A stretch of 64,000 nucleotides of DNA from Pseudomonas marvdashtae (GTDB lineage: Bacteria > Pseudomonadota > Gammaproteobacteria > Pseudomonadales > Pseudomonadaceae). The stretch covers positions 1,332,001 through 1,396,000 of the forward strand of contig NZ_JABWQX020000001.1 in assembly GCF_014268655.2 (NCBI RefSeq). Reading direction: 5' to 3'. Shown one piece after another: positions 31,101-40,146 of this stretch. How positions within the stretch are numbered: position 1 is the stretch's first letter; each line of letters starts with the position of its first letter. The position numbers and the translations under genes were made by a program. A model generated the notes under the pieces. It made no database searches, was not told where the DNA came from, and saw nothing but the letters and a program-made list of their open reading frames with translations.

Positions 31101-31127
31101 TTTTCGGCCATTCCCAAATAAACTTTA
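31101..31127 (-). promoter_or_regulatory. FliA (sigma-28) promoter of flgMN
   Basis: On the minus strand TAAAGTTT (31127-31120), an 11-base spacer and GCCGAAAA (31108-31101) match TAAAGTTT-N11-GCCGATAA with one mismatch. Confidence 0.85.
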
Positions 31128-31224
31128 GGCTCATTTATCAAATGAACGTGCGCACATCTGCGCTTGCCTTTGCGTAGGCACAGTCTAGGGAACACCGAGG
31201 TCAAGCGCCAGCCTGTCACCCTCC

Positions 31225-31989
31225 TTACATAGCCACTTCCACTTGGCCCGGCGCGGTCACTTGCGCCTTGATGACCCGCTGGGAGTTGAGGTTTTTCACT
31301 CGAATCTGTTCACGCATGCCGCCGTTGGACAGGGCTTCGCCGGGCATCCGCACGGCCAGGGTGCCGCTGCGCGCGGTGATCACGACCTGATCGCCCTTGC
31401 GGACCACTTCGGCTTGTTCCAGGTGCACGAGGGTAACGACCTGATCAGCGACCATTGGTCGGACAAGTTTCTGCCCGATGGCCTGATCGACGGAGGTCAG
31501 GAAACCCTGGGTAATCTGGCTGACATCACGTTCACGCAGCACCACATCCTGAGGCTCGACAATCCCGGCACGCTTGAGCGGGCGAGTGGTGGTGACAATC
31601 TCCCGAAACAGGCGCACTTGAGCGGGCACGAACACCGTCCAGGGCGCGGCACTGTCACAACGAACCTTCACTGTGACGCGGCCCAGGGGCCTGGCTGGGC
31701 TCTCCAGCGAGGCAGTCAATTCCTTGTCGCACATCGGCATCCGCATGCGCGGGTCGAGCTGGTTGACTTCGATCTCGTAACGACCTTCGGTTTGAGTGGT
31801 TGCCAGATAGTCTTCTACGGTGAACTCAAGAAAGCCCTGAGTGACGCCGATAAGGAGATCAGGCAAGGTTACCGCAGCAGCACCGAGGGCAGGACCGCCC
31901 GAAGCGAGCAGGCAGGCAGCCAGCAACGCACCGAGCCAGTGGCGGCAGTGAGTGGTCAGGCGTCGAGAAAATGTCGTTTGTGCGTTCAT
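31225..31989 (-). CDS. flgA: Flagellar P-ring assembly chaperone FlgA
   Basis: 254 residues, secreted. A signal peptide (HWLGALLAACLLASGGPALGA) follows a basic N-terminus of about 17 residues. The SAF-like domain occupies ~110-170 and the C-terminus contains GDQVVITARSGTLAVRMPGEAL, typical of FlgA. It helps assemble the P-ring in the periplasm. The ATG at 31989 lacks a clear ribosome site and lies only one base after the start point predicted from the upstream sigma-54 element, so the start or the promoter call may be off. Confidence 0.92.
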   Translation of the reverse strand: MNAQTTFSRRLTTHCRHWLGALLAACLLASGGPALGAAAVTLPDLLIGVTQGFLEFTVEDYLATTQTEGRYEIEVNQLDPRMRMPMCDKELTASLESPARPLGRVTVKVRCDSAAPWTVFVPAQVRLFREIVTTTRPLKRAGIVEPQDVVLRERDVSQITQGFLTSVDQAIGQKLVRPMVADQVVTLVHLEQAEVVRKGDQVVITARSGTLAVRMPGEALSNGGMREQIRVKNLNSQRVIKAQVTAPGQVEVAM

Positions 31990-32000
31990 GCCGGTTCAAT

Positions 32001-32017
32001 AGCAAGCCCCGTGCCGT
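32001..32017 (-). promoter_or_regulatory. Putative sigma-54 promoter of flgA
   Basis: On the minus strand CGGCACG-GGGC-TTGCT matches the -24/-12 pattern TGGCACG-N4-TTGCW with one mismatch. FleQ/RpoN control of flgA is known in Pseudomonas. Confidence 0.55.
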
Positions 32018-32067
32018 TTAGTGATGAATGCGCGTCGGACACATTAGCGTTAGGTAGGAGTCAGGGC

Positions 32068-32994
32068 ATGGCGGGAGTGATGGATTCGGTAAACCAGCGC
32101 ACACAGCTGGTCGGTCAGAATCGCCTGGAGCTGTTGTTGTTCCGTCTCGATGGCCAACAACTGTATGGGATCAACGTATTCAAGGTCCGCGAAGTGCTGC
32201 AATGCCCTAAGCTGACGTTGATGCCGAAGTCCAGTCCCGTCGTGTGCGGTGTGGCGAATATCCGGGGAGCGACCATCCCGATTCTCGATCTGGCAATGGC
32301 AACCGGTTCCGGCCGGCTGCTGGACCAGAGCAACCCATTCGTGATCATCACCGAGTACAACACCAAGACCCAAGGGTTTCTGGTGCGATCGGTGGAGCGC
32401 ATCGTCAACATGAACTGGGAGGAGATCCACCCGCCACCCAAGGGCACTGGCCGCGACCACTACCTGACGGCGGTGACGCGAGTCGACAACCAGCTGGTGG
32501 AAATCATCGACGTGGAGAAGATCCTCGCCGAAGTGGCGCCGACCCCAGAGGCGATTTCGGTCGGTGTAGTGGATGCAGAGACCCAGCACAAGGCGATTTC
32601 GCTGCGTGTGCTGACCGTCGACGATTCATCGGTGGCACGCAAGCAGGTCACCCGTTGTCTACAAACGATCGGCGTCGAAGTGGTCGCCCTGAACGACGGA
32701 CGGCAAGCGCTGGATTACCTGCGCAAGCTGGTCGAGGAAGGCAAGAAACCGGAAGAAGAATTCCTGATGATGATCTCCGATATCGAGATGCCGGAGATGG
32801 ACGGGTACACGCTGACATCGGAGATCCGCAGCGACCCGCGTATGCAAAAGCTGCACATCATCTTGCATACTTCATTGTCCGGGGTGTTCAACCAGGCGAT
32901 GGTCAAGAAGGTCGGTGCCGATGATTTCCTGGCCAAGTTCCGACCCGATGACCTGGCTTCCCGGGTGGTCGAACGCATCAAGTCAGCAGGTTAA
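32068..32994 (+). CDS. cheV: Chemotaxis adaptor/response protein CheV
   Basis: 308 residues. A CheW-like coupling domain (residues ~15-165, LELLLFRLDGQQLYGINVFK) is followed by a receiver (~180-305) with phospho-acceptor Asp in MISDIEMPEMDGY and Lys in FLAKFRPD. It couples receptors to CheA and may act as a phosphate sink. ATG 32068 (MAGVMDSVNQRT) has a GGAG site; the longer upstream frame runs antisense through flgA and is not real. It is followed by cheR. Confidence 0.92.
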   Translation: MAGVMDSVNQRTQLVGQNRLELLLFRLDGQQLYGINVFKVREVLQCPKLTLMPKSSPVVCGVANIRGATIPILDLAMATGSGRLLDQSNPFVIITEYNTKTQGFLVRSVERIVNMNWEEIHPPPKGTGRDHYLTAVTRVDNQLVEIIDVEKILAEVAPTPEAISVGVVDAETQHKAISLRVLTVDDSSVARKQVTRCLQTIGVEVVALNDGRQALDYLRKLVEEGKKPEEEFLMMISDIEMPEMDGYTLTSEIRSDPRMQKLHIILHTSLSGVFNQAMVKKVGADDFLAKFRPDDLASRVVERIKSAG

Positions 32995-33049
32995 AAGGTC
33001 GGGCGCGTTGTGCGCCCGGCAAGTCAATACAGTGAAAAGAGGCGGTATT

Positions 33050-33877
33050 TTGTCTACGGGTAATTTGGATTTCGAACAGTTCCGGGTCTTCCTGGAAAAA
33101 GCCTGTGGCATCTTGCTTGGTGAAAACAAGCAATACCTGGTGTCTAGCCGTCTCAATAAATTGATGGAACAGCAGGGCATCAAATCATTGGGCGAACTGG
33201 TCCAGCGTATCCAGACCCAGCCGCGCAGCGGTTTGCGCGAGATGGTGGTGGACGCCATGACCACCAACGAAACCCTGTGGTTTCGTGATACCTATCCCTT
33301 CGAAGTATTGAAGAACAGGGTTTTGCCGGCGGCCATCAAGGCCAGCCCGGGCCAACGCTTGCGTATCTGGTCGGCGGCCTGTTCGTCGGGGCAGGAGCCT
33401 TATTCGCTGTCGATGTCCATCGACGAGTTCGAAAGGACGAACCTCGGCCAGTTGAAAATGGGCGTACAAATCGTCGCCACCGATCTGTCGGGGACTATGC
33501 TCAACAATTGCAAGACCGGCGAGTACGACAGCCTGGCCATTGGCCGTGGCCTGTCGCCTGATCGCTTGCAACGTTACTTCGACCCGAAAGGGCCAGGCAA
33601 ATGGGTGGTCAAGGCGCCCATCAAGAGCCGAGTGGAGTTCCGCTCGTTCAACCTGCTCGACAGCTACGCCAGCCTGGGCAAGTTCGACATCGTGTTCTGC
33701 CGCAACGTGTTGATCTATTTCTCCGCTGAAGTGAAGAAGGACATCCTGCTGCGTATCCACAGCACCCTGAAGCCGGGCGGCTATCTGTTCCTTGGCGCGT
33801 CCGAGGCATTGAACGGCTTGCCGGATCATTACCAGATGGTTCAGTGCAGCCCTGGGATCATCTATCAGGCGAAGTGA
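33050..33877 (+). CDS. cheR: Chemotaxis protein methyltransferase CheR
   Basis: 275 residues. It methylates receptor glutamates with S-adenosylmethionine. The N-terminal helical domain (FEQFRVFLEKACGILLGENKQYLV) is followed by the methyltransferase domain with LRIWSAACSSGQEPYSLSM and FCRNVLIYFSAEVKK. No ATG or GTG stands at the family start. A TTG at 33050 with AGAGG seven bases upstream is the best start (LSTGNLDFEQF). It is 55 bases after cheV. Confidence 0.92.
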   Translation: MSTGNLDFEQFRVFLEKACGILLGENKQYLVSSRLNKLMEQQGIKSLGELVQRIQTQPRSGLREMVVDAMTTNETLWFRDTYPFEVLKNRVLPAAIKASPGQRLRIWSAACSSGQEPYSLSMSIDEFERTNLGQLKMGVQIVATDLSGTMLNNCKTGEYDSLAIGRGLSPDRLQRYFDPKGPGKWVVKAPIKSRVEFRSFNLLDSYASLGKFDIVFCRNVLIYFSAEVKKDILLRIHSTLKPGGYLFLGASEALNGLPDHYQMVQCSPGIIYQAK

Positions 33878-33900
33878 TGGGTGTGCTGCGGGTCGGCCGT

Positions 33901-35013
33901 TTACTCGTTGGATAAATCCGCCAATGGATGGCGCCCCTCCCATGCCTTGTGGAAATGCGCCTCTACTGCCGCTTCGGGCACATGGTTGATGTCAGGCCAG
34001 TGCCAGCGGGGTTTGTGATCCTTGTCGATCAACCGCGCCCGTACGCCTTCGCTGAATTCCGGATGACGGCAGCAGTTCAGGCTCAGGGTGTATTCCATGC
34101 GGAACACTCCAGCCAACGACAGATGGCGCGCGCGGCTGATCTGCTCCCAGACCAGGTGCGCCGTCAGCGGCGAGCCTTCGGTCATGGTCTTGGCCGCCCG
34201 GGCGATCAGCGGATCCGGATGGTCCAGCAGCAAGCTGAGGGCTTTCCAGGCGCAGCGCACATCACTGACGTCCAGCCATTCGTCGATTTTCTGCCGGCGC
34301 GGCAACCATTGCGCATCCGGTAACTGGCCGACGGCTTCCTGCTCCAGCGCCTTGAGCAGGCTGTTGAGCTGCATCTCGGTTTGCTCCTGCCAGTTGAGCT
34401 GCAGAAGACCCTCGATCAAATCGTCCTGTTGCTCATCAAGCAGAAAGCGGTCGGCCAGGCCCAAGTCAATCGCATCCCGGGCGTTCATGTGGGCGCCGGT
34501 CAGGCCGAGAAACAGGCCAAGCTTGCCGGGCAGGCGCGACAGGAACCAGCTGGCGCCTACATCTGGATATAAGCCGATGCTGATTTCCGGCATGGCCAGG
34601 CGACTGCTTGGCGTGACGATCCGCGTACTGGCGCCTTGCAGCAGACCCATGCCGCCGCCAAGCACATAGCCATGACCCCAGCACAACAAGGGCTTGGGGT
34701 AGGTGTGCAGATTGAAATCCAGCCGGTATTCCGCCGCGAAAAACTGCGCAGCCAGGGGCGGCACTTCGCCGGGTTGGGCGCGGCAGGCTTCCACCAGGCT
34801 ACGGACCTCGCCGCCGGCGCAGAAGGCCTTGGCGCCGTTGCCGCGCAGCAATACACAGACCACCTGCGGCTCCCTGGCCCAGGCGTCGAGGCGATCACGC
34901 AAGGCGTTGATCATGGGCAGGGACAGGGCGTTCAAGGATTTCTCGGCGTCCAGGGTGGCGATGCCCAGACGCGCTCCGTTGATGCCGGTGAGTTCTTCGA
35001 AGTGCAGATTCAT
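33901..35013 (-). CDS. Enoyl-CoA hydratase/isomerase family, 3-hydroxyisobutyryl-CoA hydrolase-like
   Basis: 370 residues, crotonase fold plus the C-terminal extension of the HIBCH type (valine degradation). The oxyanion-hole region KAFCAGGEVRSL and the catalytic EISIGLYPDVGASWFLSRLPGKLG both agree with 3-hydroxyisobutyryl-CoA hydrolases, which keep Glu and Asp here. It stands alone between cheR and ung, so substrate identity is not supported by neighbours. Confidence 0.82.
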   Translation of the reverse strand: MNLHFEELTGINGARLGIATLDAEKSLNALSLPMINALRDRLDAWAREPQVVCVLLRGNGAKAFCAGGEVRSLVEACRAQPGEVPPLAAQFFAAEYRLDFNLHTYPKPLLCWGHGYVLGGGMGLLQGASTRIVTPSSRLAMPEISIGLYPDVGASWFLSRLPGKLGLFLGLTGAHMNARDAIDLGLADRFLLDEQQDDLIEGLLQLNWQEQTEMQLNSLLKALEQEAVGQLPDAQWLPRRQKIDEWLDVSDVRCAWKALSLLLDHPDPLIARAAKTMTEGSPLTAHLVWEQISRARHLSLAGVFRMEYTLSLNCCRHPEFSEGVRARLIDKDHKPRWHWPDINHVPEAAVEAHFHKAWEGRHPLADLSNE

Positions 35014-35144
35014 CGTGACCTCGATCAGAAAATTGAATGATCAGTATGACCGCTGTGTGGGAAAGTGCCGGACCAGCGTCAGATCAATTGACAAGCCCTG
35101 TAGGCTTTCCTAGGGTGCGCCCATTGTTTTTTTCGAGTGCAACC

Positions 35145-35837
35145 ATGACTGCCGACGATCGTATCAAACTCGAACCGAGCTGGAAGCAGGCACTGCGTGC
35201 CGAGTTCGACCAGCCCTACATGACCGAGTTGCGCGAGTTCCTGCGCGGGGAATATGCGGCGGGCAAGGAGATTTATCCACCGGCCCCGCTGATCTTCAAT
35301 GCGCTCAATTCCACGCCGCTGGACGAGGTCAAGGTGGTGATACTGGGCCAGGATCCGTATCACGGTCCGGGCCAGGCCCACGGCCTATGCTTTTCAGTAC
35401 AGCCGGGCGTGCCGACACCGCCGTCGCTGGTAAACATCTACAAGGAATTGAAGCGCGACCTGAACATCGACATTCCCAACCATGGCTATTTGCAGCATTG
35501 GGCTGACCAAGGCGTGTTGCTACTCAACACTACCCTGACCGTGGAACGCGCCAACGCCAATGCCCACGCCAAAAAAGGCTGGCAGCACTTTACCGATAAG
35601 GTCATCGAGGTGGTCAGCGAGCACCAGCCTCACTCGGTGTTCCTGCTGTGGGGCGCTCATGCGCAGAGCAAGCAGAAGCTGATCGATGCGACCAAACACC
35701 TGGTATTGACCTCGGTCCACCCGTCACCGCTGTCGGCCCATCGAGGCTTCATCGGCTGCGGGCATTTCAGCCGGACCAACAAGTTTCTCGAACAAAATGG
35801 TGAGAAGCCGATCGACTGGCGATTGCCGCCGGTCTGA
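35145..35837 (+). CDS. ung: Uracil-DNA glycosylase
   Basis: 230 residues, family 1 UDG that excises uracil from DNA. The catalytic water-activating Asp70 is in [15 protein letters not shown], and the DNA-intercalation loop [11 protein letters not shown] has His192. The start ATG 35145 ([13 protein letters not shown]) is preferred to the in-frame ATG at 35037. It ends convergent to the AbrB-type gene. Confidence 0.97.
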   Translation: MTADDRIKLEPSWKQALRAEFDQPYMTELREFLRGEYAAGKEIYPPAPLIFNALNSTPLDEVKVVILGQDPYHGPGQAHGLCFSVQPGVPTPPSLVNIYKELKRDLNIDIPNHGYLQHWADQGVLLLNTTLTVERANANAHAKKGWQHFTDKVIEVVSEHQPHSVFLLWGAHAQSKQKLIDATKHLVLTSVHPSPLSAHRGFIGCGHFSRTNKFLEQNGEKPIDWRLPPV

Positions 35838-35847
35838 GTGGCAGGCG

Positions 35848-35884
35848 GAAAAAGCCCGTCGGACGATCAGACCGAATCGGGCTT
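35848..35884 (-). terminator. Terminator of the tctCBA operon
   Basis: On the minus strand AAGCCCG and CGGGCTT form a stem followed by TTTTT (A run at 35849-35853 on plus). It overlaps the last codons of the membrane protein gene. Confidence 0.7.
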
Positions 35885-36907
35885 GCGAGTCCAATACCTA
35901 AATAATGGCTCCGCCAGAAACAGCACGAACAACAGCCGCATGACTTGCAATGCTGTTACCAACGGCACCGACAACTGTAGCGTTTCCGCCGTCAGGCTCA
36001 TCTCCGCGATGCCGCCGGGCATCATGCCGAGCGTCAGCGACCGCAAGTCCAGATGGGTCAGGGTGCTCAGTCCGAGGGCTGCGAGGGTGGCGATGAGCAT
36101 CGTCAACACCGTGCCGATCAAGGTGCGACCCATGAACGACGGTGCCCGGCGGAAGAACTGTCGGTTGAAATGACAGCCCAGGCCGCTGCCGATCAGCCAT
36201 TGGCCGATCTGGCTGCCACCCTCGGGCAGGCCGATGTGCAAATCCCAACCGATGCTCACCGCTGCGCTGACCAGCAGCGGCCCGAACAGCCAGGGGTTGG
36301 GTTGGCGCAAGCGTTCCCAGATCCAGGCGAGCAGGGCGCCCGCCGGGAACAGAATCGCCAGCCACAACCAATCCACTGTAGCGGCGTGGTGGAGCGGAGT
36401 GCCTTCGCCCAGCAGATACTTGAAAGCGGCCGGCACGCACAGCACCACCACCAGCACCCGCAGGCTCTGACCCGCTGCGACACGGCTGAGGTCCGCGCCG
36501 TTGCGAGCGCCGAGGTTGACCATTTCGCCGGAACCGCCAGGCATGCTCGAGAAGAATGCGGTGGCGCGGTCTTCGCCGGTGCGGCGCATCAGCCACACGC
36601 TCACCACGCTGGACACGCTGGTGATCAGCGCGCCGAAGAAGATCAGGCCGAAGTGGCTCAGGACTTGTTCCATCACCACCGGCGTAAAGTGTAGGCCGAT
36701 ACCAATGCCCACCACCCATTGGCCGCATTTGCGGCCGCCGGGGATTTCCATCAGTTGCCAGGGAGTCAGGCAGCGCACCAGGATGATCGCCAACAGCGAG
36801 CCGACCATCCAGGGCAACGGCCAGCCGATCAGGCTGGCCAGATAACCGCCGGCCAGACCGACCAGCGGTGTTCCCCACCATTGTCTGAAGGTTGGCGCCT
36901 CAGACAT
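35867..36907 (-). CDS. AbrB-type integral membrane protein
   Basis: 346 residues from ATG 36907 (MSEAPTFRQWW), about nine membrane segments. It has the duplicated AbrB/AmoA-like membrane domain (GMMPGGIAEMSL and SSMPGGSGEMVNL in the two halves). Despite the database name it is not a DNA-binding AbrB. The start ATG overlaps the tctA stop (ATGTCTGA), so it is translationally coupled to the tricarboxylate transporter, suggesting a helper or exporter role. The same neighbour is remembered next to tctA in P. aeruginosa. Confidence 0.85.
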   Translation of the reverse strand: MSEAPTFRQWWGTPLVGLAGGYLASLIGWPLPWMVGSLLAIILVRCLTPWQLMEIPGGRKCGQWVVGIGIGLHFTPVVMEQVLSHFGLIFFGALITSVSSVVSVWLMRRTGEDRATAFFSSMPGGSGEMVNLGARNGADLSRVAAGQSLRVLVVVLCVPAAFKYLLGEGTPLHHAATVDWLWLAILFPAGALLAWIWERLRQPNPWLFGPLLVSAAVSIGWDLHIGLPEGGSQIGQWLIGSGLGCHFNRQFFRRAPSFMGRTLIGTVLTMLIATLAALGLSTLTHLDLRSLTLGMMPGGIAEMSLTAETLQLSVPLVTALQVMRLLFVLFLAEPLFRYWTRKPDSV

Positions 36908-38414
36908 TGGCCAGGGCACGACGCTGGGCGCTGCGACGACGCCAGATGCGCAGCAGTGGCAAGAACAACATGATCGCCGTCAGGATCCAGCAACCGAAGG
37001 TGATCGGACTCGACCAGAGGATTTCCAGCGCACCGTTGGAGATCGACAGCGCACGGCGCAGGTTCTGCTCCATCAGGCCACCAAGGATGAACCCCAGCAG
37101 GACGGGCGACAGCGGGAAATCAAACTTGCGCAGGATGTAGCCGAAGATGCCGATACCGATCATCAGGAACAGATCGAACGTGGTGGCGTGCACCGCGTAG
37201 ACACCGATCCCGGTGATGATCGCGATGACCGGCACCAGCGCCCAGTTCGGCACGGCCAGGATGCGTGTGAAGATACGGATCATCGGGATGTTGAGGATCA
37301 CCAGCATGATGTTGGCGACGAACAACGACGCGATCAGGCCCCAGACGATGTCCGGTTGTTGCTGGAACAGCAGCGGGCCGGGCGTGATGTTGTACAGCGA
37401 CAGCGCGCCGATCATCACCGCCGTGGTACCCGAGCCGGGAACACCGAGGGTCAGCATCGGCACGAGTGCGCCGCAGGCTGCGCCGCCGATGGCGGTTTCC
37501 GGTGCCGCGAGGCCGCGCTTGTCGCCTTGGCCGAACGTGCCACTGGTTCCGGCGATGCGTTTTTCAGTCATGTAGGCCACGGCACTGGCCAGGGTCGCGC
37601 CCGCGCCAGGCAATACGCCCATGATGAAACCGAGCACGCCGCAACGGATGTTCACCCAGAAGACCGAGGCCGCTTCCTTGAAGTTGAACATCATTCGCCC
37701 GGTGGCCTCCACCGCTTCCTGGCCGCGATGGGTTTTTTCCAGCAGCAACAGGATTTCGCTGATGGAGAACAGGCCCAGCACCAGCACGACGAATTGGATA
37801 CCGTCGGTCAAATGGATGTTGTCACCGGTGAAGCGGTAGACGCCGCTGTTGGCATCGATGCCGACACAAGACAGGAACAGGCCGATCAGCGCTGCAATGA
37901 ACGTCTTGAGCGGTCGATCACCGGCCATGCCGCCGAGGCAGACAATGGCGAACACCATCAGGACGAAGTATTCCGCCGGCCCGAATGCAATTGCCCATTT
38001 GGCTAGCAGCGGGGCAAACAGCACCATGCCGCAGGTGGCGATGAACGCGCCGATGAACGAACTCCACGCCGACAGCGACAACGCCACCCCGGCCAGGCCT
38101 TGACGAGCCATCGGATAGCCGTCGAGGGTGGTCATCACCGTGGAGGCTTCGCCGGGGATGTTCAGCAGGATCGAGCTGATGCGTCCGCCGTATTCGCAAC
38201 CCAGGTACACCGCCGCCAGCAGGATCAGCGCCGACTCCGGCGGCAGTCCCAGTGCGAAGGCAATCGGGATCAGCAGCGCCACGCCGTTGATCGGGCCCAG
38301 GCCCGGCAGCAGGCCGACCACAGTTCCGATCAGCGTGCCGCTCAACGCGGTGACGAGGTTGTACGGCGTCAGCGCAACGCCAAAACCCTGGCCTAGATAA
38401 TTCAGGGTATCCAT
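36900..38414 (-). CDS. tctA: Tripartite tricarboxylate transporter, large membrane subunit
   Basis: 504 residues with about 12 membrane helices. The N-terminus LIGTVVGLLPGLGPINGVALL and the internal repeat GVLPGAGATLASAVAYMTEK are the paired TctA motifs that bind substrate. With TctB and the binding protein TctC it imports citrate or other tricarboxylates using an ion gradient. It follows tctB by one base. Confidence 0.95.
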   Translation of the reverse strand: MDTLNYLGQGFGVALTPYNLVTALSGTLIGTVVGLLPGLGPINGVALLIPIAFALGLPPESALILLAAVYLGCEYGGRISSILLNIPGEASTVMTTLDGYPMARQGLAGVALSLSAWSSFIGAFIATCGMVLFAPLLAKWAIAFGPAEYFVLMVFAIVCLGGMAGDRPLKTFIAALIGLFLSCVGIDANSGVYRFTGDNIHLTDGIQFVVLVLGLFSISEILLLLEKTHRGQEAVEATGRMMFNFKEAASVFWVNIRCGVLGFIMGVLPGAGATLASAVAYMTEKRIAGTSGTFGQGDKRGLAAPETAIGGAACGALVPMLTLGVPGSGTTAVMIGALSLYNITPGPLLFQQQPDIVWGLIASLFVANIMLVILNIPMIRIFTRILAVPNWALVPVIAIITGIGVYAVHATTFDLFLMIGIGIFGYILRKFDFPLSPVLLGFILGGLMEQNLRRALSISNGALEILWSSPITFGCWILTAIMLFLPLLRIWRRRSAQRRALANV

Positions 38415-38415
38415 A

Positions 38416-38877
38416 TCAATTCTCCAGGACGTCGAGCAGGCCCAGGGGCAGCGGCACGTCCATCAGCTTGTCGAACAACAGATAAAGACCGATGGCCATC
38501 AGGCTGATGATCACCGCGCTCGGAACCCAGCGACCGCCATACAGGCGCGCCATCGGCACACCGACCAGGATGCTCGCGACGATGAAGCCCAGGGGTTCGA
38601 AGGTCCCGGCGAATACCAGCAGCAGTGCCACGCAGATGCCAATCTTCTGCAGGGTTTCACGGTCCAGTTGCGGGTCGTCCTCGCTGTGCACGACCGGCGT
38701 AGGGCGAAACAGCATGTACAGCAGCGCCAGCCCCATCAGCGCCAGCAACAGCAAGGGGAACGCGCGCGGACCGACCGGTTCGTAGGAAAAGGCGGCCTGA
38801 TAGGGCCAAGCCATCAGTGCCAGGCCGATACAGACCAGCAGTAGCACCGCGGCAAAAATACGTTGGATGGTGAGCAT
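38416..38877 (-). CDS. tctB: Tripartite tricarboxylate transporter, small membrane subunit
   Basis: 153 residues with four hydrophobic segments (residues ~5-25, 35-57, 80-115, 120-140). It is typical of the poorly conserved TctB family and was placed by length and by lying between tctC and tctA. Confidence 0.9.
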   Translation of the reverse strand: MLTIQRIFAAVLLLVCIGLALMAWPYQAAFSYEPVGPRAFPLLLLALMGLALLYMLFRPTPVVHSEDDPQLDRETLQKIGICVALLLVFAGTFEPLGFIVASILVGVPMARLYGGRWVPSAVIISLMAIGLYLLFDKLMDVPLPLGLLDVLEN

Positions 38878-38932
38878 GACTAACTCCTGGGCGGCGCCGA
38901 CAAAACCAGCGCCGCCGCGAGAACAGAGACGG

Positions 38933-39925
38933 TTACTGGATCAGGCCGAACTCTTTGGCCAGCACCTTGTAATCAGCCACTTGCTTCTTCACGTAGGTGT
39001 CCAGTTCCGGGCCGGTCATGGCGAACGGGAACAACTCGCGCTGGTCACGCAGCTTGGCGAACTCGTCGGAAGCCAGCAGTTTGTCGAAGGCATTTTTCCA
39101 CCAGGCGTAGTCTTCATCGCTGACCTTCGGCCCGAGGTAGAAGCCACGAACCACCGGCCAGACGATGTCGTAGCCTTGTTCCTTGGCGGTCGGAATGTCT
39201 TTCATTTCCGGCTCGTCCAGGCGTTTATCGGAGAACACCGCCAACAGACGCATGTCGCCACTCTGGATGTGCGGCATGGAGTCGGAGATGTCGGTACTGC
39301 CCACTTGGATGTGACCACCGAGCAGCGCAGTGGCAATTTCGCCGCCGCCTTCGAGGGCCACATAACGCAGTTCGCGAGGGTTGATGCCGGCGGCCTTGGC
39401 AATCAAGGCAGTCTGCATCCAGTCCTGGCTGCCGACGGTGCCGCCGGAGCCGATCACCACGGAACCGGGATCTTTCTTCAGCGCCTGGACCAAGTCATCG
39501 AGGGTCTTGTAGGGCGAGTCGCTTTTCACTGCGATGGCGCCATAGCTGGTGCCCACGGCAGCGAGCCAGCGTACTGCGCTTTCATCGAAGCGACCGAACT
39601 TGCCTTGTGCCAGGTTCAGCAACGAGCCGCTGGACCAGGCCACCAGTGTGCCGGCATCGGCCGGGCGCTGTGCAACCACCGCGTTGTAGGCCACCGCGCC
39701 GACACCGCCGGGCATGTAGGTGACGCGCATCGGTTTGGTCAGTAGTTTTTCGTTGAGCAGCGCGCTTTGGACCAGCTTGCACGTCAGGTCGAAACCACCG
39801 CCGGGGGAGGCTGGGGCGATGCACTCGGGGCGCTTGGGCTCTTTGGATGGATCAGCCGCGAGCAACTGCCCGGCGAACATCAGGCATCCGGCGGCCAGGG
39901 CTACTTTACGCAGTGATAGGTTCAT
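38933..39925 (-). CDS. tctC: Tricarboxylate-binding periplasmic protein
   Basis: 330 residues. The signal peptide NLSLRKVALAAGCLMFAGQLLA starts at ATG 39925; the longer upstream frame is rejected because it precedes the signal. The bug-type binding fold includes PECIAPASPGGGFDLTCKLV near the mature N-terminus and MPGGVGAVAYN. It is the first gene of tctCBA. A CA motif at 39943-39950 just before its ribosome site suggests catabolite repression by Hfq/Crc, and the divergent tctDE encodes the inducer system. Confidence 0.94.
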   Translation of the reverse strand: MNLSLRKVALAAGCLMFAGQLLAADPSKEPKRPECIAPASPGGGFDLTCKLVQSALLNEKLLTKPMRVTYMPGGVGAVAYNAVVAQRPADAGTLVAWSSGSLLNLAQGKFGRFDESAVRWLAAVGTSYGAIAVKSDSPYKTLDDLVQALKKDPGSVVIGSGGTVGSQDWMQTALIAKAAGINPRELRYVALEGGGEIATALLGGHIQVGSTDISDSMPHIQSGDMRLLAVFSDKRLDEPEMKDIPTAKEQGYDIVWPVVRGFYLGPKVSDEDYAWWKNAFDKLLASDEFAKLRDQRELFPFAMTGPELDTYVKKQVADYKVLAKEFGLIQ

Positions 39926-39942
39926 TTTTGTCTCCACAGGAG

Positions 39943-39950
39943 TTGTTGTT
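39943..39950 (-). promoter_or_regulatory. Hfq/Crc CA motif in the tctC leader
   Basis: The minus strand carries AACAACAA within a longer ACAACAACAAC run, an exact match to AANAANAA, eighteen to twenty-five bases before the tctC ATG and touching the ribosome site. Confidence 0.6.
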
Positions 39951-40005
39951 GTGTGTTGCGAATGAGGCATTGCCAGGCGTTGGCGCTGTAGCTGACCAGC
40001 GACGA

Positions 40006-40146
40006 TCAAAGGCGCGGCAGATCGCGCTGCGCGAGTGCACCGAGACGTCGATTGAAATCGGCGCGGGCAGCGGCACAGGCAAGGGTAGTCTGGTTGAGTC
40101 TGGAAAGACGGATGGGCGTTGACGCCTTGGGCTGCATGGACAGCAT
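40006..40146 (-). CDS. Possible 46-residue protein upstream of tctC
   Basis: ATG 40146 to TGA, with GGAG eight bases upstream. The product is basic and Arg/Ala rich (ends FNRRLGALAQRDLPRL). It has no recognised domain or signal. It lies in the position where P. aeruginosa carries the porin gene opdH. It could be a leader peptide of tctCBA or chance coding. Confidence 0.3.
   Translation of the reverse strand: MLSMQPKASTPIRLSRLNQTTLACAAARADFNRRLGALAQRDLPRL

Noticed and set aside
31243..32067. N-terminal extension of cheV back to 31243
   Set aside because: The extension is antisense to flgA; CheV homology begins at MAGVMDSVNQ (32068).
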